A stretch of DNA of 64,000 bases from Crotophaga sulcirostris (GCA_013397455.1 VYZB01000537.1:388823-452822); one strand, 5' to 3'; counted from the first letter of the stretch, positions 11,804 to 23,388 are shown. A program made the numbers and translations. The notes: generated by a model not told the origin, from the sequence alone.

Positions 11804-12187
11804 CTGAAAGGAAATAAAGGATACAAGATCTTCTCTCCAGTCATCCAAAACACCTAATAATAAGTGATTTCAGCTAAATTGTATGTATGTATGTGTGAAA
11901 TCGAATCAAAAATTACAGCATATTCCAATTATGAAGACTTTCCCTGTTTAATATTTTTGGCAGTGTAACTAATCTGAATTCCTCACTGGCAATTGCAGGA
12001 GACAAACAGGATGATGTATTTGGAAGAGTCAATTAGCTGCCTACTTTTTGTGTCGGGATTGCTCATGAACAACCATCTGCGTAGTTCTCGTCAACGTTTG
12101 CTGCTTCACTGGCACGCGGGTGACTACAGAGAGGAAAGTCCTCTCCCATTCCTCAGTTGTTCAGTAGGCAGCAAGGATCTGCCTACA

Positions 12188-12489
12188 GGAAAGCTGGGGA
12201 GGGGCTCTTGATCAGGGAATGCAGGGATAGGATGAGGGGGAACAGTTTTAAGCTGAAAGAGGGGAGATTGAGATGAGATCTTAGGAAGAAATTTTCAACT
12301 GTGAGGGTGGGGAGGCCCTGGCACGGGTTGCCCAGAGAAGTTGTGGCTGCCTCATCCCTGGAGATGTTCAAGGTTGGATGGGGCTTTAATCACCCTGATC
12401 CAGTGAGAGGTGTCCCTGCCCATGGAAGGGGGTTGGAACTGGATGGGCTTTGAGGTCCCTTCCAACACAAAACATTCTATGATTCTATT
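12188..12489 (+). mobile_element. CR1 LINE 3' fragment, type Y
   Basis: It runs from GGAAAGCTGGGGAGGGGCTC through TTTTAAGCTGAAAGAGGGG to ACATTCTATGATTCTATT, with two tail units. The 5' end is truncated. Confidence 0.94.
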
Positions 12490-13730
12490 AAACAGGTGCT
12501 CAGAGCTGTCACTACTGTTCAGGTGGTGATTCTGGGAAGGGTCGTGCAACATCACAATAAAGACCCCGCGCATTTCTAAGGCGTTATGTGGATTAACTGG
12601 TGTCACTTTAAATGTCCTGAAAGGCATGTTTTGGTCAATAAAGAGAAACAAAAGGGAAATGGCCACTGCTTATTTGCATTTTGAAAAGGAAAACACTGAT
12701 CTATCTTGAAACAGAGCAGATTATTTCTTTTCCCACCAGCATGGAGCAACCCATCACTCCCTTCACTTGCCACCAAGAAAACAACCTCTGCTCAGTAAGC
12801 ACATGCGATTTGTGAAAATGAATTTGTCACATGCACTTAGATATAAATTTTCCTTCTCTTTAAATTTCATGTTCAATCTGCACAGACAAAAGAATGAATT
12901 TTGTTTCTAGTCGCAGAAGACCTCGGCGTCAAATTTTCAATTTGGCCTTCTGCTGCTGTTAGGAACTTGGTGTTTTTCCATTGATGAAAAAAGGTCTCTT
13001 TTTTTTTTTCCCCCACCCTGGTCAAAAACAAGGGGAAAAAAAATAAAGCTCCACCAAAATCTCTGACATCCGAGATGGAATAAACTGAATTTGATGGTAT
13101 CTGGCCATTTCACTGCCAAGGCAAGACAACTGTTCCATTGAATATATTAGCCAGTGCTTTGTCCTCTCCAAATTTAAATGACTAAAGTAATAGTCTCCTT
13201 CCCTTGGGAGTCTATTACACAGTTGAACAAACCTAACTCTCGGACAAGAAAAAAAAAAAAACAAACTGATACTGTGCTCGTGTTTTATTTTACTCAATTT
13301 CATCCCATTACTCCCCGTTATTTCCCTTTACAGCAGCCTCAGCACTCACCACTTCCACTATTTACTGTCTTCAATTATTTACAGCCTTATCATAGCCCTT
13401 CAGATGTGTACGAGTGCAAGTCATCTTTGGGAGTCTTCTGATGGAGTTATACAGAGCTACCTCTCTGTTTTATGATCCTTATTATCTGCTGCCTACAAAA
13501 ATCCTTTTGCTTTTTGGAGTGGGTGTTGGGAGAGGAGAGATGGGAGGCTGCTTAGCTGCTACAGCAAGTTGCAAACTGAGCTTGGTGTCCTTGCTTTTCT
13601 AGGAAGAGTGTTTGCTGAGAGCCTCACCCATGTGATCCCTGCTTTTCTCAACCAACTGCCATGTGGTCCTCATGGGCCCATGGGCCACTGGAGCCCTAAG
13701 CAGAATTTTCCAATAGGGAACTTTAAATTA

Positions 13731-14254
13731 ATCAAATCATAAAATGGTTTGGGTTGGAAGGGAACTTAAAGATCATCCAGTTCCAACCCCCTTGCCACGG
13801 ACAGGGACATCTCCCACTGGATTAGGGTGCTCAAAGCCCCATTCACCCTGGCCTTGAGCATCTCCAGGGGTGGGGTGTCCACAGCTTCCCTGGGCAACCT
13901 CTGCCAGGGCCTCCCCACCATCATCATGAAGAATTTCTTCCTAATGTCTAATCTGTCTTTCCCCTTCCAATTTAAAGCCACTCCCCTCATCCTATCACTC
14001 CAGGCCCTTGGAAAAAAGTCCCTCCCCAGCTTTCCTGGAGCCCCTTAAAGTACTGCAAGGCTGCTCTAATTCTCCCCAGAGCCTTCTCTTCTCCAGGCTG
14101 AACAGCCCAGCTCTCTCAGCCTGTCCTCATAGCAGAGGTGCTCCAGCCCTCGGGTCATCTTCATAGCCCTCCTCTGGAGCCATTTCAACACTTCCATCTC
14201 CTTCTTCTGTTGGGGATTCCAGAACTGAGCACAGGACTCCAGGTGGGGTCTCAT
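13731..14254 (-). mobile_element. CR1 LINE 3' fragment, type Y
   Basis: ATCAAATCATAAAATGG (decayed tail) leads into 524 bp of CR1 that reaches CCAGGTGGGGTCTCAT. The minus strand has stretches of the ORF2 C-terminus near 14066-14254 ([19 protein letters not shown]). Confidence 0.94.
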
Positions 14255-15537
14255 TTAATGAATGCTAGGACACAGCCACCACTACTTGGGGTCCTTAGAA
14301 TGATGTCTCCGTTCTTTCCCATGGTTGCAACGTCTCCTAATTTTTATGGACAGGTTTGTTTTACTCCAACCACCCCCTCATTTAGGAAGATGTTAAACAA
14401 GGTGGTACATGCCCCAATGTTCGTTAGATGCCCAGCTTTCCCCATCAATTAATAGCACCTTTCCCCCCACCTTTTCCTTCTGGCATCTCAGTCAGTTTTC
14501 AACCTCCGTAACTTCTTATCAATGTCAATCTAATTTGGGTCCTCCAGTAAATTACCAGAAGACAGGATGACATGTTTTAATACAACTCAAAATGCTTCCT
14601 TTTAAACCACCTCCACCCCCGCCCTGTTTCTCCCAACCGCCTCTGTAATTATTCCTGCTGCTGTAATAGGGTTACTTGCTGCCACCAGTGCCATCATCAA
14701 CTAATTAATTCACAACTCAATGGGCCAAGGAAAATGCCATCTGTTTGTACCCAGCTCCTGGGAGAGGGTAGGGAATAGGTGGAACACTTACACAGGTGAC
14801 GGCACACGAACGAGGAGGGTTCACCCCTCCACAGCCCAGTGGGTTTTATCCAGAAAACATCTGCTGGTGGGAATGGTCCCAGATTTGTCACCCCAAGCTG
14901 GGAGCAGAGCGATGGGGATCATCCCTGGACGCAGCTGGAGGGCCATGGCTTTTCATTAGAAAAACATCTGGGGGCCACAGGGGCTAATTGGGCTCTGGTG
15001 TCTTGTGCCAAACGTATTATTGAATAATATTTTTTCTCTTCCCAGGCTGAGATGATGTTTCCATGCTGAGCACTGCTAAGAGTTTAAAAAACGCACGCTC
15101 ATCATGTGCCAGGTACCAAATGGTCTGAGGGAGGCAGACCCCTGCCCAAAAGTGTCAAAACCACAACTTAAACCCCCCAAAATTAATATAAGAAGGGGAA
15201 GATGCCAATAAGAAGCAGTAAACTGAGCGACAAGAGTGTTTTCTCAAGCACTCGTGAAATCCTGTTTGACCGTAGACGCCAAACCTTGGATGAATTAATC
15301 TGCTCCTCGTTTCCTCATCAATAAACAAGGGCTTAGTTTTATTTTGCCTCGTTGGAAAGCAGGAAATGTGATTTTTTTTTTTCTCTCCATCATTTCGAGA
15401 GATTTAGGCCCAGTTTTACCCCATCTGAATTTCCAGATTCAGCTGAGACAGTTCAACCAGGAGGCTGGTCACCATAAGCTGCCTTCACAGCCCATGGAGA
15501 GAGCTGGGCACCTCCAGAGAGTTTAGGCACAGATCAT

Positions 15538-15597
15538 TGGTTGATCTTTAAGGTCCCTTCCAATCCAAACCATTTTACGATTCTATGGTTCTATGAT
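15538..15597 (+). mobile_element. CR1 LINE 3' end, 60 bp, type Y
   Basis: TGGTTGATCTTTAAGGTCC to CGATTCTATGGTTCTATG. Only the extreme 3' end was inserted, with two imperfect octamers. Confidence 0.88.
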
Positions 15598-15972
15598 ATG
15601 ACATCCTCACCTAGATCAGATTAAATGCGCTTCCAAAATTCATCACCAATTAAACCAACAAAAAAATCAACAATTAAAACAACAAAATCCAGAGTTGCCA
15701 CTTATATCAATGTCCAATCCATTCATATTTTTTGCATTCACTAGAAAATCAGAGCCAAATGGAAATCAAATATGAAAAATCTCAGCTGTGCATTTCTTAG
15801 TGCTGACGTCCTGACAGAGCTATCTGTTCTGCAAAGGACTTGGAATAAAACAGTCTTGCTTTGAGAAGCCTGTATTTGAATACATTTCATCCACGTTTGC
15901 TCATATTCCCCTTCAAGAAACACACGCACATGGGGAACGAACGGATGCCATGTGCATATCTTGCATAAACCA

Positions 15973-16093
15973 TCTCTCTGGCTTCCCAAATTCTCACTAT
16001 TTTGACATCTCAAGAAGAGACGCACAGCCCCTTTCTCTGATAGCTTCTCCAGATCATATTAATACACTGCTGTAGGGACTTTATTCTGATTTA
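15973..16093. repeat. Left copy of 121-bp direct duplication around a CR1
   Basis: The copy runs from TCTCTCTGGCTTCCCAAATT to TTATTCTGATTTA. The same order of words (CCCAAATTCTCACTATTTT, GACATCTCAAGAA, CTCTGATAGCTTC, TTATTCTGATTTA) recurs at 16358-16479, about 83% identical by eye. A CR1 fragment lies between the copies. Confidence 0.93.
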
Positions 16094-16109
16094 TGGCTTA
16101 TTCTGATTT

Positions 16110-16357
16110 AATGGCTTTAAATTGGAAGGGGGAAGAATTAGATTACACATAAAGAAGAAATTCTTCACGATGAGGGTGGAGAGACACTGGCACAGGTTGC
16201 CCAGAGAAGCCTGGATGCCCCATCCCTAGAGGTGTTCAAAGCCAGGTTGGATGGTGCCTTGAACAATCTGGTCTAGTGGGAGGTGTCCCTGCCCATGGCA
16301 GGGAGGGTTGGAACTGGATGATCTTTGAGGTCCCTTCCAACCCAAACCATTCTGTGT
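16110..16357 (+). mobile_element. CR1 LINE 3' fragment, type Y, between long direct repeats
   Basis: It begins near AATGGCTTTAAATTGGAAGG and ends CCCAAACCATTCTGTG. Its 3' end directly abuts the right copy of the flanking duplication, and its 5' end lies within about 20 bp of the left copy. Confidence 0.93.
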
Positions 16358-16479
16358 TCTCTCTGGTTTCCCAAATTCTCACTATTTTTGACATCTCAAG
16401 AACAGGCACATACTCCCTTGCTCTGATAGCTTCACCTGTTCGCATTAACACACAGCTCTAGGGAGTTTATTCTGATTTA
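16358..16479. repeat. Right copy of the direct duplication around a CR1
   Basis: TCTCTCTGGTTTCCCAAATT to TTATTCTGATTTA, 122 bp. It matches 15973-16093 with scattered substitutions and small indels, consistent with an old duplication of roughly the same age as the CR1. Confidence 0.93.
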
Positions 16480-17370
16480 AAGCAGCTACAAATAACCCTT
16501 CCTCCTCTAACTTTATCAACACGAGGATTTATCCACCTCAAACCCCCAAGGAAAACCCTGGTCCAAAGGGTAGGGCTTGCACGGAGCCGTACCGACGCGA
16601 GATCCCTGCAGAGGGCATAACGTCCCCGCGGATCAAGCCGCTCTCCCCTGGAAAAGCAGGGTAGCTGCTATATTCCTCTGCATCATTTGAAATGTATATA
16701 GATTTCTATTTCAGTCAGTCATTTGCTAGCAGCAAAACTCAAACGTTTCCTGTTTTTCCTCCTGCTGTAATCAGGATATTGCCAAATTAGGGCTGTCCTA
16801 ATTACTCCTCAGCAGGTGCCAAATCCAGGAATGGTATCAGCAAAGGAAGGAAGGAAGGACCTTTAAGTTCAAGCCAAAGAAATCACATCTATTGTGTGGC
16901 TCCAGTCAGTGAAGTTTCATATAAAATATGAGCATTTTGGACAATGGCACAAGAACAACTACCAATTTACACGAGCACTCAAAGTTTAGTCCACATATGT
17001 TCTCAGTGCTATTGTTGGCTTTATTAATAACAATAATGAGCCCGTACGCAGCCGCTCGCCAGATGAAGCTTCTCCTGAATGAAACCAGGCAATAGGAAAT
17101 AATTTCTTAATGCTCTTGGTCAGAAAACACAAGGGGCTTTTTTGGCTTCCCCTGCTACTGCCAACCTCAATGAATTATTAAAGGAGATTACTCATAGGGT
17201 TCTTACAGCCCACATTGCTGCAGCATCTTTAGTGTCTTTCAATGCAAGTATTTATCCCCACACACTGCTGGTCCCCCTCTCCAGGGAGGGACATTGTGCA
17301 GATGGACAACTGGGATGTCCAGAGAATACGTTACTTATCAGTGGTTACCCAGACAATTTATGATAAAGGA

Positions 17371-17990
17371 AGCTTACAGCCCAGAAGGCCAACCAGGACC
17401 TGGGCTGCATCCAAAGCCGCGTGGCCAGCAGGAGAGGGAGGGGATTCTGTCCCTCTACTCCCCTCTCGTGAGACCCCACCTGGAGTCCTGTGTCCAGTTC
17501 TGGAGTCTCCAACATAAGAAAGATATGGAACTGTTGGAACGGGTCCAGAGTAGGCCATGAAGATGATACAAGAGCTGGAGCACCTCTGCTATGAGGACAC
17601 GCTGAGAGAGTTGGGCTTGTTCAGTCTGGAGAAAAGAAGGCTCCAGGGAGACGTTAGAGCAGCCTTCCAGTACCTTAAGGGGCTTCAGGAAAGCTGGGGA
17701 GGGACATTTTCCGAGGGCCTGTAGTGACAGGATGAGGGGAAATGGCTTTAAATTGGAAGGGGGATGATTTAGATTAGATATTAGGAAGAAATTCTTTTTG
17801 ATGAGGATGATGAGGCCCTGGCACAGGTTGCCCAGGGAAGCTGTGGCTGCCCTGTACCTGGAGGTGTTCAAGGCCAGGTTGGATGGGGCTTTGATCACCC
17901 TGATCCAGTGGGAGGTGTCCCTGCCCATGGCAGGGGGTTGGAACTGGATGGGCTTTATGGTCCCTTCCAACCCAAACCATTCTATGATTC
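17371..17990 (+). mobile_element. CR1 LINE 3' fragment, type Y, 620 bp, beside exon B
   Basis: It runs from AGCTTACAGCCCAGAAGGCC through GAGACCCCACCTGGAGTCC to CCCAAACCATTCTATGATTC. The plus strand carries decayed ORF2 C-terminal codons. Its 3' end is 65 bp from the exon B splice donor, and it is antisense to EXOC4. The antisense frame across it has no stop until 17455. Confidence 0.95.
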
Positions 17991-18055
17991 GGTGAAACAG
18001 CAAAAGCCCAAGAGCAGGATCTCCAGCACAAATTGGTTTCCAAGTCTGCCTGTAC

Positions 18056-18192
18056 CTGTAGGCAAGGGTGCAGGTGTCCTTGTACTCCTGGAGCTTCACA
18101 CACACCATGTTGAGGAACTGATCCGAGTAGGCGCTCAAGTCATGCATCAAGTTCATCAGATCTTGAACAGTCTTCTCCACAATTACTGTGCT
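18056..18192 (-). CDS. EXOC4: EXOC4 coding exon B (exocyst complex component 4 / Sec8)
   Basis: This 137-bp internal exon encodes [20 protein letters not shown], then [20 protein letters not shown] and CTLAY plus AG. It is almost identical to vertebrate Sec8 (about residues 579-624 in human). The acceptor is TTTCTTTCTCTTACAG and the donor CTACAG|GTACAGG. It starts in phase 0 after exon A's LLQ and ends two bases into an Arg codon completed by exon C. The protein is part of the vesicle-tethering exocyst (subcomplex with Sec3, Sec5 and Sec6 in current models). Skipping the exon would shift the frame, because 137 is not a multiple of three. The reading frame stays open past the donor, described in the findings. 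Confidence 0.98.
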
Positions 18193-18381
18193 CTGTAAGA
18201 GAAAGAAAAGCACAAGTGTGAATAGCAGTGCAGTGCGTATCTTAATTTCTGTCTTCTCATGTTTCGCTAATTAGCGTCACAGATGCTACTGTACAGCTGA
18301 TGCTCCCTGACACTGAGCAGATGCTGGAGCAGTTGATGTCACCGAGTGATGTAAAACAGAACGAACGAGGAAAAAGCAGAA

Positions 18382-18510
18382 GACCAGTTTGGATGAGGCT
18401 TTGAGCAACCTGATCCAGTTGGGAGGTGTCCCTGTGCACGGCAGGGGGTTGGAACTAGATGATATTTAAGGTCCCTTCCAACTCAAACCATTCTCTGATT
18501 CTGTGATTCC
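18382..18510 (+). mobile_element. CR1 LINE 3' end, type Y, upstream of exon B
   Basis: GACCAGTTTGGATGAGGCTT to TTCTCTGATTCTGTGATTCC. It lies 190 bp beyond the exon B acceptor in the same orientation as the copy at 17371-17990. Confidence 0.92.
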
Positions 18511-18643
18511 ATACCTGGTAGTGTCCAAGATTTAAACAGTCCCCTAGGAATTTCAGGATTACGCAGGCACCCCAAGATCACTTGGTGAGGTTTGTATTTA
18601 TAACATAACATTGCCTGTGGGGTTTAATTTGGTTGCTACAAAT

Positions 18644-19085
18644 AATCACAGAATCACAGAATGACCTGAGTTGGAAGGGACCCACAAGGATCATCCAGTC
18701 CAACTCCTGTTCCTGCACAGGACAACCCCAACATTCACACCGTGAGTCTGAGGGCATTGGCCAAATGCTTCTGCAATATTGTCAGGCTTGGTGCTGTGAC
18801 TGCTTCCCTGGGGAGCTGTTCCAGTGCTCCACCACCCTCTGGGGGAAGAACCTTTTCCTAACGTCCAACCAAACCCTCCCCCGGCACATCTTCCTGCCAT
18901 TCCCTTGGGTCCTGTCATGGGTCACCAGAGAGAAGAGCTCAGTGCCTGCTCCTCCTCCTCCCCTTGTGAGGAAGCTGTAAATGGCTGTGAGGTCCCACCT
19001 CAGTTTGAACAGACCAAGTGACCTCAGCCGCTCACACGACTTCCCCTCTAGACCCCTCACCAGCTTTGTGGTCTCCTCTGGACAA
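18644..19085 (-). mobile_element. CR1 LINE 3' fragment, type C
   Basis: AATCACAGAATCACAGAATG precedes GACCTGAGTTGGAAGGGACC and CTGCACAGGACAACCCC, the type C signature. It extends to CAGCTTTGTGGTCTCCTCTG. The minus strand retains ORF2 C-terminal codons (RFFPQRVVEHWNSSPGK). Confidence 0.93.
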
Positions 19086-21726
19086 CCTCAGACAGAAGGA
19101 ATGTTGTCCATGTCCCAGGCTGACAGAACTTGGATTGAGCTCAGTAGAGTGAAGGGTTATTGCTGAGCTATGCACAAAGTCAAGGGAGGAGATTGAAGCA
19201 CTTGGGAGTCTTGGTTCGTTTGAGAAATTATACGGAGGGACGCCAGGGACTTTGAGAGAGCTGCATCAAGGCTCAATTTAGCCATTTCTCTGTGTTAATC
19301 AGGATGTGAAGAGGAGTTAGTGACTCAGTTGTCTGCAGAGCAAAATCTCATCAAACCCCAACTCATCATCTCTGCCACATCCCCACAAGCCCAACTTCCG
19401 TCTCTCTATTGATTTCCAGATTAAAGTGCGGCAGCATCGCCCTGATCCATAATCCTGCTCCTCCAGAGCAACCCCTGAGTGACAGGAATCGATTCTGCTC
19501 TCCTACCTGTCCCTGCTTTGGTAAAAAAAAGCATCTGCAAATCTCATCCTCATTCACAGCACACGACTCCTTAGCATGTGGGGGTTTCAATGAAGGCTCA
19601 GTCGCCGCCTGTGATGTTCCTGATGCGCCCTTGGCTCACAACTGTACTTGGGCCAAAAAAAACCCACTTCTCTTTGGTTGCTTTTGTATCTTATTAAGCT
19701 TGCTCTTAAGTAAATCACAGGAATTAACCATCTTTCATATTGTAATTAGCAACAATTTGGGATTATTTTGTCCAAACAAAAATACAGTCTGGCTTAGCTG
19801 CCGCTCAGATGCTCTTGTGCATGCTGCTTCCCCTGTTAGCACAAGTACCTGCGTTTTCATAAATATTCAATCCCACCCTGGGCTTGATGTGCAAGTAGGA
19901 GAACAACCAACCCTAAAGGACCTGCAACCTGGAGTCATCACAAGCAAAAGAAGCAGACAACTGTGTGGAGAGGCTGCTGCAGTCACGGGTGCTGCTTTTC
20001 ATACCGATGGGCTCAGTAGCTGCAGGACTCAGACGTCACCCAAGCTCTTTCCGATCCCTGCTCAGCTGCTGGAATGCCAGGTTGATCCCAGCAAGGGCAA
20101 AAGCAGCATTGTAAGAATCCATCCAAGATCTGGCACCTTTCCCTTAACAGTAAACTCAAAATCATGTACATTGGGCTGATAAATGTGGTGGGAATTATCA
20201 TGTGCACCGGACTAGAGGCAGGGCATAGACACACATTCATGGCATTTTGGCTGGTTAAGAAGCTGCTGTCCTTCAACCTTCAAGCACCAACAATCACAAT
20301 CAGGGCAAGGCGGTTCAGCAGAGGTGCTTCACTTTGCACCTGGATGGCTTCAAAATGCTCCCCTGGCCAATGCTTGTCTGTCAGCAGAGGAAAAGGCAAC
20401 CCCAACCTGCTGACCTGAGCCACAAGAACATCTCTGACTGCACAAATGGAAAATAGAGAAACTGTTGTGCGGTTTCAATTCAAATCCAGATCTTCTGGGG
20501 GCTGATCCTGATCCTTCCAAGTGAGACATCAGATCTAACATTTACACAAAGGGAAGAAAAAAATAAAATCCATCCTAACTCATGTAGCAACGTGGAAGAC
20601 AAAAGCAGTTTTTCTCCTCTTTGCATGGATTATCACACTTTCCATTTTCTACTGGTGAGAGAGGGGTGGGATTTTCAGCAGACCCATACTACTAACTGAT
20701 CTCTCTTTGCTTACCAGGGGAAGGATCTGTCCTTCCAAGCATACTTGTGTGACAGCAAACTACATGGGTTGGATGTGCAACCACACAAAGAGCAACCAAA
20801 CCTGGTCTCGATCTGCCCTATTTCTATTTATTTAACTCAGCATTTAAGGAAACAACTTAAAAATCCAAAGACTGTATGTTTAAAGAGAAGGTATTGCTGG
20901 CTTCTACGTAGCTTCTCCTACTTACTTTCCCCCTTCTGCAACAACATTAAAATCACAGCTAAGCTCCTGCCAATATCTCGATTTTAGAATGAGATCTTTT
21001 GATTTAAAGGAAATATAAAGCTGCTTGCATAATTTAAAAAACAAAGAGAAAAGGTGATTACCATATGAAAGAAGACAGTTCCAGATATGTAATGGCTATT
21101 TTTCTGTAACATTTTAACCTTTTTCCAAAGCAAACCTGACACATCTGCCTCTGTCTCTAGGGATGCTATGTATTAGGATGCATTAGACCACGTTAATATA
21201 AGCTGGATTCGTTAGCTGGGCCAGTGAAGGATCTTCTGAAACTCCGTGCGAGAAAATGAAAGGCAGCGCACGTATTATCAGAGAGTTACGATCCAGTTGC
21301 CTCTAACCCATCTGGATTCATTAACAGCAAATGGATATGATCAAAGCATAATTTAATGGCAAGACACTTCAATGAAGCCTTTTAAAAAAACCCACACTAA
21401 CAAGGGAACTCATCCGCGGAACAAAATTCATCTCCCTGCACCTGAAAACGCTGCGTGGTGCTGAATCCCAACGCCAGGCCAAGGGAATGACTCATTCCTC
21501 CTCCAACATGTTGGGGTGAGGGTTTCAAAAGAATCTTCAGGCTACTAAAAATAATAATAAGTTCCTTCTTAGCACCTCCAGTCCATTAGCTGCTGTTGAG
21601 GTAGTAGGATAAAACAGAGCAGACCTACTTGTTATTAACAACTGTGGGGCTTATTTCTAATGTATTTTGCAAACATTTATCACTGCGCCTTGATAGGGTC
21701 CTTATTCTCAGTTGTGCTGAAGATTC

Positions 21727-22254
21727 AGATCTCACCTTGAGTCCTGTGTGCAGTTCTGGGTCCCTCAGTTTGGGAAAGATGTCAAGACACTGGAGTGTGT
21801 CCAGAGGAGGGCAATGAAGATGGTGAAGGGTTTGGAGCACAAGCGCCACGAGGAGCGACTGAGGGAGCTGGGGCTGTTTAGTCTGGGGAAGAGGAAGCTC
21901 AGGGGTGACCTTATTGCTCTCTACAACTACCTAAAAGGAGGTTGTAGTCAGGCAGGGGTTGGTCTCTTCTCTCAGGTTACCAGTGAGAGAACAAGAGGAC
22001 ATGGACTCAAGCTTCGTCAGGGAAAGTTTAGGCTTGATAATAGGAAGAAATTCTTCCCGGAAAGGGTGATTGGCCATTGGAATGCGCTGCCTGGGGAGGT
22101 GGTGGAGTCACCAACCCTGGAGGTGTTTAAGAGGAGATTGGCTGAGGCACTGAGTGCCATGGTTTAGATGATGGATTGGTGTTACTGTTGGGTTATAGGT
22201 TGGACTCGATGATCTCGAAGGTCCTTTCCAACTTTGTAATACCGTGATACTGTG
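21727..22254 (+). mobile_element. CR1 LINE 3' fragment, type T, with long open ORF2 C-terminus
   Basis: It starts near AGATCTCACCTTGAGTCCTG and ends AATACCGTGATACTGTGAC. A 139-codon frame at 21748-22167 has no internal stop. It encodes the ORF2 C-terminus ([20 protein letters not shown], then [20 protein letters not shown]) and ends ALSAMV at the natural stop. The well-kept frame suggests a fairly young copy. Confidence 0.95.
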
Positions 22255-22380
22255 ACAATGTGAAGCAGCTCCAGGGCAGGGGTCCCTTTACATCTGACCA
22301 TTGGGTTTCCACTGGCCCAGAGTGATGGAGAACAAGCAGATGCAGAGGAATTATTTCAATATCCCTTTGGGATTATTATA

Positions 22381-22446
22381 CAGGGGGCTTGGAACTAGAT
22401 GAACATTAAGGTTCCTCCCCAACCATTCTATGCTTCTATGATTATG
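22381..22446 (+). mobile_element. CR1 LINE 3' end, 66 bp, type Y
   Basis: CAGGGGGCTTGGAACTAGATG through AAGGTTCC to CATTCTATGCTTCTATGATT. It is a very short truncated insertion. Confidence 0.85.
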
Positions 22447-22920
22447 TTCTGGTTTGAGCTAAATAGGAATCAGTTTTCTAACTTCAGCTCAGTCTCATCC
22501 AAATAACTTCATTTTCTGAAAGTTAACTGCATGTTTTCCAGACAGTGTTTCTCTCTAGAAGTGGAAACACAGGGCACTGGGATGCAGAAAGGTCAATATT
22601 TATACTTATTCTTATGGAAACCAAAGCCACCCTCAAGCTGATGGAGCCGTAAGTCTAAGAAGCAGAAGGGTTGCACATGCAGGGAGGGGTGGACAGGACA
22701 GGTAAGCCCAAACTGACCAGCAGAGAATCCCATCTCATACACATCGTACTCTGCATAAATCTGAGAGATCACGATGGTCTCTCTCTCTTCTTCAACGGCC
22801 AATGTCCAGTGAGGACCTTGTCTGTCTGTTTGCCCCTGACCCCAGATCCATGTGTTCCTGAATCCAGTCCCTGAGCCCAGCTCCCTCCTACCACTCACAT
22901 TCCTTGTGCCTGCTCTGCAG

Positions 22921-23261
22921 TATAAGGGAAGACCTCATCACTGTCTACAACTCCCTGAAAGGAGGTTGTAGTGAGGTGGGTGTTGGTCTCTTCTCCCAAC
23001 TTACAGGCAATAGGACAGGAGGAAATGGCCTCAAGTTGCACCAGGGCAGGTTCAGAGTAGACATCAGGAAAGGTTTCTTCACTGAAAGGGTTCTCAGGCA
23101 CTGGTAGAGGCTGCCCAGGAAGGTGGTGGAGTCCCCATCCCTGGAGGTGTTTAAAAGATGGGTATGAGTTGCTCAGGGATCTGGTTTAATAGTGGGCAGG
23201 TATGGTTGGACTTTATGATCTCAAAGGTCTTTTCCAAGAAAGCAATTCTACAGTTCTATTT
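22921..23261 (+). mobile_element. CR1 LINE 3' fragment, type D
   Basis: TATAAGGGAAGACCTCATCAC to AATTCTACAGTTCTAT, with AATAGTGGGCAGGTATGGTTG before the tail. ORF2 C-terminal codons ([18 protein letters not shown]) are readable up to a stop at 23105-23107. Confidence 0.92.
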
Positions 23262-23360
23262 GTGGTGATGTTGTCATCGAGGGATGGGGATGCAATTTTG
23301 TATATTTGTTTATGTTTTATTATTGTCTTATTAATAGTACTTAAGATGATGATTATGACA

Positions 23361-23388
23361 ATTATTATTATTATTATTATTATTATTT
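23361..23388. repeat. (ATT)n microsatellite
   Basis: About nine uninterrupted ATT units. Confidence 0.97.

Larger units (their letters stand above)
11305..18055 (-). other. EXOC4: EXOC4 intron between exons B and C
   Basis: This 6.75-kb intron starts at GTACAGG after exon B and ends at CCCCGTAG. Besides the CR1 copies, direct duplication and candidate cassette exon listed separately, stretches 11804-12187, 12490-13730, 14255-15537 and 16480-17370 are unique sequence with only short A/T runs (for example about 13249-13262) and a GGAA run near 16844. I recognise nothing else in them. Confidence 0.9.

Noticed and set aside
19409..20179. A 256-codon plus-strand open frame in unique intron sequence
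   Set aside because: It opens at TTG and contains no ATG at all, shows no domain I recognise, and has no splice or promoter context. The length is unusual but the frame is antisense to EXOC4 and best treated as chance.
22593..22898. Minus-strand 101-codon frame in unique sequence
   Set aside because: No recognised family, no in-phase splice partner with EXOC4, and ordinary length for chance.
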